In this document: piece after piece, positions 60,899-64,000 of the stretch
Layout of the letters: every line of letters begins with the position of its first letter
How positions within the stretch are numbered: the first letter of the stretch is position 1
Assembly (NCBI RefSeq): GCF_000332175.1
Contig: NZ_KB235914.1
Coordinates: forward strand, 3,840,868-3,904,867
Source: Pseudanabaena sp. PCC 6802
Lineage (GTDB): Bacteria; Cyanobacteriota; Cyanobacteriia; Pseudanabaenales; Pseudanabaenaceae
DNA length: 64,000 nt
Direction: 5' to 3'
Notes under the pieces: model-generated
The model's database searches: none
Seen by the model: only the letters and a program-made list of their open reading frames with translations
What the model was told of the DNA's origin: nothing
Made by a program: the position numbers and the translations under genes

Positions 60899-61050
60899 AA
60901 CAATTACCAGATGAAAAGACATTACTAGAGTTGCTGAAACTTGCTAAGGAAGCTGAAAGTAAGGCTAGAGAACTTTATGAGATGGGTGAGTCTTTTGCTC
61001 AAAAGTGGGAATCCAGGTTAGGAGATAGACGATTAACGAAAAAGCAGTAG
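60895..61050 (+). CDS. Small helical charged protein
   Basis: This is a 51-residue frame starting at GTG that overlaps the preceding stop (GTGA). It is rich in Lys and Glu (LLELLKLAKEAESKARELYE) and predicted to be one long helix. The coupling suggests it works with the upstream product, now split by a miniature element. No family is recognised. Confidence 0.55.
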   Translation: MKQLPDEKTLLELLKLAKEAESKARELYEMGESFAQKWESRLGDRRLTKKQ

Positions 61051-61398
61051 CTCTTGCGATCGCAATTTTATCGATTCTTGTCAAGGGCGATCGCAAAATC
61101 ACAAATCCAAAAGTGCTATTACTAAGTGGATTTTGCTACATGATGATTTGTTCCTGTCTGAAAAGAGCACTTAAAGTAGTTTAGGAAAAGCACTTTAAGG
61201 TAATAATATCGACTAAAATAAATGAATATATTAACAATAATCCATGAACCCAATCATCACTGACCAAGTTTTTGATGGATTTCTTATCATTGGCACTGAG
61301 TTATGACTCAACAGTCAGTTTTTATTTCGACAACAGCGCTTCTGCATTGTCAAAGTTACCAGACTCTCTTTCATTGAAATGCAAGTATAAATTAAACT
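61051..61398. other. 348-bp AT-rich gap
   Basis: It contains two HIP1-like sites near 61060 and 61090 and the presumed promoter of the NA37 gene. No gene or clear repeat is seen. Confidence 0.5.
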
Positions 61399-62409
61399 AT
61401 GCAAATTAATCACGTTATTATTCATGAACTTATTAAAGAGCAATATATCACTGAAGCAAAAGTAGAATTTTCTTCTAATGTTTTGACTGTCGATGATAAG
61501 GTGAGTTTATTAATTGCAAAGTTAAATGAAAGATTCTCTATCAGTAGTAGAGCAGGTGTAACTTATGGAGTATTTGACCAAGATGAAGCACTGTTCTTTC
61601 CTCAAAAGTATAGAGATTATCACCAAAGTCAAACAGTTGATAGTTTTGTTACTATGACTTCTTCAGTAATGGATAATCTACGGGAGCAAGTTGTAAATAT
61701 TCCTTTAGCAAAGGGAGGATACTTAGTTTTTGCAGATTATCAATTAAATCATGACTACTTTGGAATTTTCCTAATAAGAAATACTTCGGGAATGCTTTTT
61801 TCGAAAGATACTACTTTAGATACTTATAGCATAAATTCTGTTACGCACATAGACCTTGAAAAAATCGCAATGGGCTGTAGAATAAACCAAAATAATTTTG
61901 AAGTTGAAGAAATTCGTTACCTAAGTTTCATAAAAAAAGATATTTCAGATGTTTCTGGATATTTTATCAATTGGATATGCGCAGTTGAGCTAATTAACAA
62001 TCTAGTGTATACGGAAACACTATATAAAATTGCAAATCGCATCCCTCTACCGAAAGATGAGAATAACTCGGATATCATTTCAAGAGAAGAATTAAAAAAG
62101 AAGATACATGATATATCACTGACCTCTCCTAGTGAAACTATCAATCTTGCAGACTTAAGTAGCATTTTGTATGGGGATGCAACAACAATTCAACAATTTG
62201 CCGAAGAAAATGATTATGAAATTGATTCGGAATTTAAGCCTGATAAAAGGATCTTAAAAAAATTCACAAATATTTCTGTGAATGAAGATGGCATTAAACT
62301 TGAATTCACTTTCAAAGACTTTAACGACAAGATAAAAGTAATTGACAATCAAGTCATTATCGAATCTGAAAGACTTGTTGCCGAAATCCAACGAATAATT
62401 AGTGAATAA
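61399..62409 (+). CDS. NA37 (NdpA/YejK-like) nucleoid-associated family protein
   Basis: A 336-residue protein of the NA37 family. Seen: N-terminal ISSRAGVTYGVFDQDEAL region, GGYLVFADYQL, YFGIFLIRNTSGMLF, the conserved SVTHIDLEKIAMGCRIN, and the C-terminal domain KDISDVSGYFINWICAVE with ISVNEDGIKLEF near the end. E. coli YejK binds nucleoid DNA. Isolated NA37 genes in accessory regions often pair with other genes in suspected phage-defence loci. It is AT-rich compared with the core genome and is followed after two bases by a membrane-protein gene, so the two form an operon. Confidence 0.8.
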   Translation: MQINHVIIHELIKEQYITEAKVEFSSNVLTVDDKVSLLIAKLNERFSISSRAGVTYGVFDQDEALFFPQKYRDYHQSQTVDSFVTMTSSVMDNLREQVVNIPLAKGGYLVFADYQLNHDYFGIFLIRNTSGMLFSKDTTLDTYSINSVTHIDLEKIAMGCRINQNNFEVEEIRYLSFIKKDISDVSGYFINWICAVELINNLVYTETLYKIANRIPLPKDENNSDIISREELKKKIHDISLTSPSETINLADLSSILYGDATTIQQFAEENDYEIDSEFKPDKRILKKFTNISVNEDGIKLEFTFKDFNDKIKVIDNQVIIESERLVAEIQRIISE

Positions 62410-62411
62410 TT

Positions 62412-63789
62412 ATGACTTCAGATAATCTTATTGGTTTTCAAACATTATATACACTCTGGGCAGAGAGTCTCGATCAATCTTTTGATGGCAGAAAACTTCA
62501 ATTAACTGTTGTCAATCAAGAAGAGGCGTATAATCAGTTAAACGAGAAATATAATACTGCTTACATTGAAGATGACAAAATCGAGATAGTTTTAGTTAAT
62601 GATGAAATAAAGATTTTTTATGATAAAAACACTTTTCTAAAAGATTTTAATGATGAGGATTTAAGCAAAGACTTTGCAATCATCAAATATAGCAATGAGT
62701 CGTTTATTTTTTATTCTCATGATGATCAAAAGAAATATGGGCAAAATCTTAACAAGGAAATTGTAGAACTAACGGAAGATCTATTAATTGAAAATACTTG
62801 CTATTATTCTAAAATCCTGGACTTAATGAAGGAAAAACTCGCAATTTATCATGCATCAGCTAATCGTGAAATTGTCATTGCTTTCATTCCAATTCAAGAA
62901 CCTATCTTTTGTATTGGTTATCCATCAATCAAAACCGAGATCCCGGATTGCAGCCTTAAAAAAATTTATACCAGGCTTGAGAGCGATCTTCAAAAAAAAG
63001 ACTTCATAGGTTTTATAAAGATTCAAATATGCAAATTATTAGATGTTTTTGACAAAGAGAAAAGATATGTTGAGTTCCTACGCAACTTTGAGAAAATTCT
63101 TGATTTGGCAGAATTAGACTTTGAAATATATTTGAGGAACTTTTCATTTGAGGAAGTGAGAAATAAATTTAGAGAGAGCAAAGAAAAATATTTGCAATCA
63201 ATTCAAGAGCAAAATAATAAGCTTTACTCAAGAGCAGGAGCATTAGTTGTTTCAGTCTCTGCTTCTGTTTTTGCTTCGTTCAAGTTTAATAGTGATTCAA
63301 ATTCAATTGGAGCTTCCTTAATTCTATTTGTTTATGTTCTGTATAGTATCTATTGTTGTTTAGAATTTGCCTCTCTTAAGGATGATATTTCTATCCTTCA
63401 AGAGGATTTAAGAGAAGACTTAAAAGTGTTTAAAGAAAAGCTACCTAAAGCTGCTGATATTTTAATAAATGATTCTTCTAAGCTGGAGAGCAAGATCGTT
63501 AAGACTAAGGATAGACTAATGATCTTATACTCTTTTATTGCTTTATCAAATTTATCTGTATTTGTCCTTATTTCTCTTCAAACAGGATGGTATTGCTCCG
63601 GCAACCTGAGATATTACAGGAGATACGGTTGTTTCAAGGGTCACTACCTAAAAAATGCACGCTCTATCATTGCCGGAGCAATATTTACTTGCGATTATTT
63701 TCTGGGGGCTGGTCTTTCTTCTTTTTCATTACATGATTTGGATTGAGCTTCGAAAGCATAACCCAGATACTGACTTTACTACATCATGA
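62412..63789 (+). pseudogene. NA37-linked membrane protein, last helix split by a 91-bp element
   Basis: The N-terminal 270 residues are soluble and charged, then a coiled coil (VRNKFRESKEKYLQSIQEQN). Helix pair 1 is at about 278-315 (GALVVSVSASVFASF, SLILFVYVLYSIYCCL), followed by a helical stretch (ISILQEDLREDLKVFKEKLP) and a second pair starting YSFIALSNLSVFVLISLQTG. There a palindromic element (63591-63683) interrupts. Without it the frame continues WYLLAIIFWGLVFLLFHYMI and ends RKHNPDTDFTTS at 63789. With it, the helix is replaced by 46 foreign residues ending at 63746. The layout (cytosolic sensor-like part plus four helices) suggests a membrane effector; the family is unknown. Confidence 0.75.
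63591..63683 (+). repeat. TA-flanked 91-bp palindromic miniature element
   Basis: Perfect 14-bp inverted ends (TATTGCTCCGGCAA, TTGCCGGAGCAATA) include a TA target duplication. Removing 91 bp restores the host reading frame and its last membrane helix. The ends differ from element A. The pattern fits an IS630/Tc1-mariner derived MITE. Confidence 0.85.
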
Positions 63790-63837
63790 TTTACCACTTG
63801 TAGTAAATCAACCAAATATTTCGCTTGAGAATCCTCG

Positions 63838-64000
63838 TCAAGCAGCAGTCGTAGACTCAACGGAAACTCCTTTTGCTGCTAAACGGTATCGTTCCTCATC
63901 TGCCTCTAATTTCAGCAATTCTTGATGGCTCTCACAGTAACGGACAACTTCGTCGATCGCAGATAAAGGTAAATCCCAATTTTCGGCTACCTGCTCTACT
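63838..64000 (-). CDS. DUF433-like antitoxin, C-terminal part (runs off the window)
   Basis: The minus-strand frame open to the window edge reads VEQVAENWDLPLSAIDEVVR, then YCESHQELLKLEADEERYRL and a short tail ending STTAA. The pattern 'a.dw.lp..ai.eal.yc..n..li..E' fits the C-terminal half of DUF433/VapB-like antitoxins. A PIN or Mut7-C type partner would be expected beyond the window, or downstream where none is seen. Start not in the window. Confidence 0.55.
   Translation of the reverse strand, partial: VEQVAENWDLPLSAIDEVVRYCESHQELLKLEADEERYRLAAKGVSVESTTAA

Overview
The window is chromosomal DNA of a cyanobacterium, probably filamentous and close to the Pseudanabaena/Leptolyngbya grade. 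HIP1 palindromes (GCGATCGC) occur throughout, and the genes include a CpcL-type phycobilisome linker, the Ycf19/YggT family, a VTE6-like phytyl-phosphate kinase, the paired DUF6887/DUF6888 genes, kinase-TPR and NB-ARC/WD40 proteins, and a cyanobacterial RNase P RNA. No species can be named from the sequence alone.

Layout. 1-1593: end of a phosphonate-type ABC operon (phnD tail, phnE). 1685-7459: a large tRNA array, about 35 tRNA or tRNA-like genes, all on the minus strand, covering nearly every amino acid. It carries two unrecognised protein genes, a transposon inserted in an anticodon loop, and palindromic miniature elements. 7460-10410: repeats, an alr0857-type gene, an HNH nuclease and a ribbon-helix-helix protein. 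10500-16343: housekeeping genes (yggT, trpC, an Hsp70 relative, pdhA, a DUF39 homocysteine-biosynthesis protein). 16401-25852: signalling (a hybrid histidine kinase overlapping a second REC/kinase protein, a secreted NucA-like nuclease, the DUF6888/DUF6887 pair, a Ser/Thr kinase with TPRs, an OmpR-type regulator). 26557-29707: cpcL, an IS200/IS605-like remnant that may be a standalone OMEGA RNA, a MoaD-like protein and a hydrolase. 29761-35482: an NB-ARC/WD40 protein and an ABC exporter.

35607-46517: a block of about 9.3 kb with a subtilisin-like protease and a type I secretion set (HlyD, PpiC-like isomerase, peptidase-domain ABC exporter). It lies between two partial copies of the 5' end of nnr. 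Both the protease and HlyD carry frameshifts. 46629-59466: a Crp-like regulator, comEC, a PIN/HicB-like pair, VTE6-like, DUF1361, PCD and SpoIID genes, rnpB, a 7TM-HD phosphohydrolase, an inositol monophosphatase and a GMC oxidoreductase. 59560-64000: an AT-richer accessory end with a toxin/antitoxin pair whose toxin has a nonsense codon, a small gene split by a miniature element, a NA37 (NdpA-like) gene followed by a membrane protein whose last helix is split by a different 91-bp element, and the edge of a DUF433-like gene.

The strongest unexplained signals are the structure of the array tRNAs (five leucine-anticodon tRNAs without the long variable arm, a second His-type tRNA in which both partners of the G19-C56 pair are changed, and a clover-leaf with no TPsiC loop), the nnr-bounded secretion block, the standalone guide-RNA-like element behind cpcL, and the NA37 plus membrane-protein pair.
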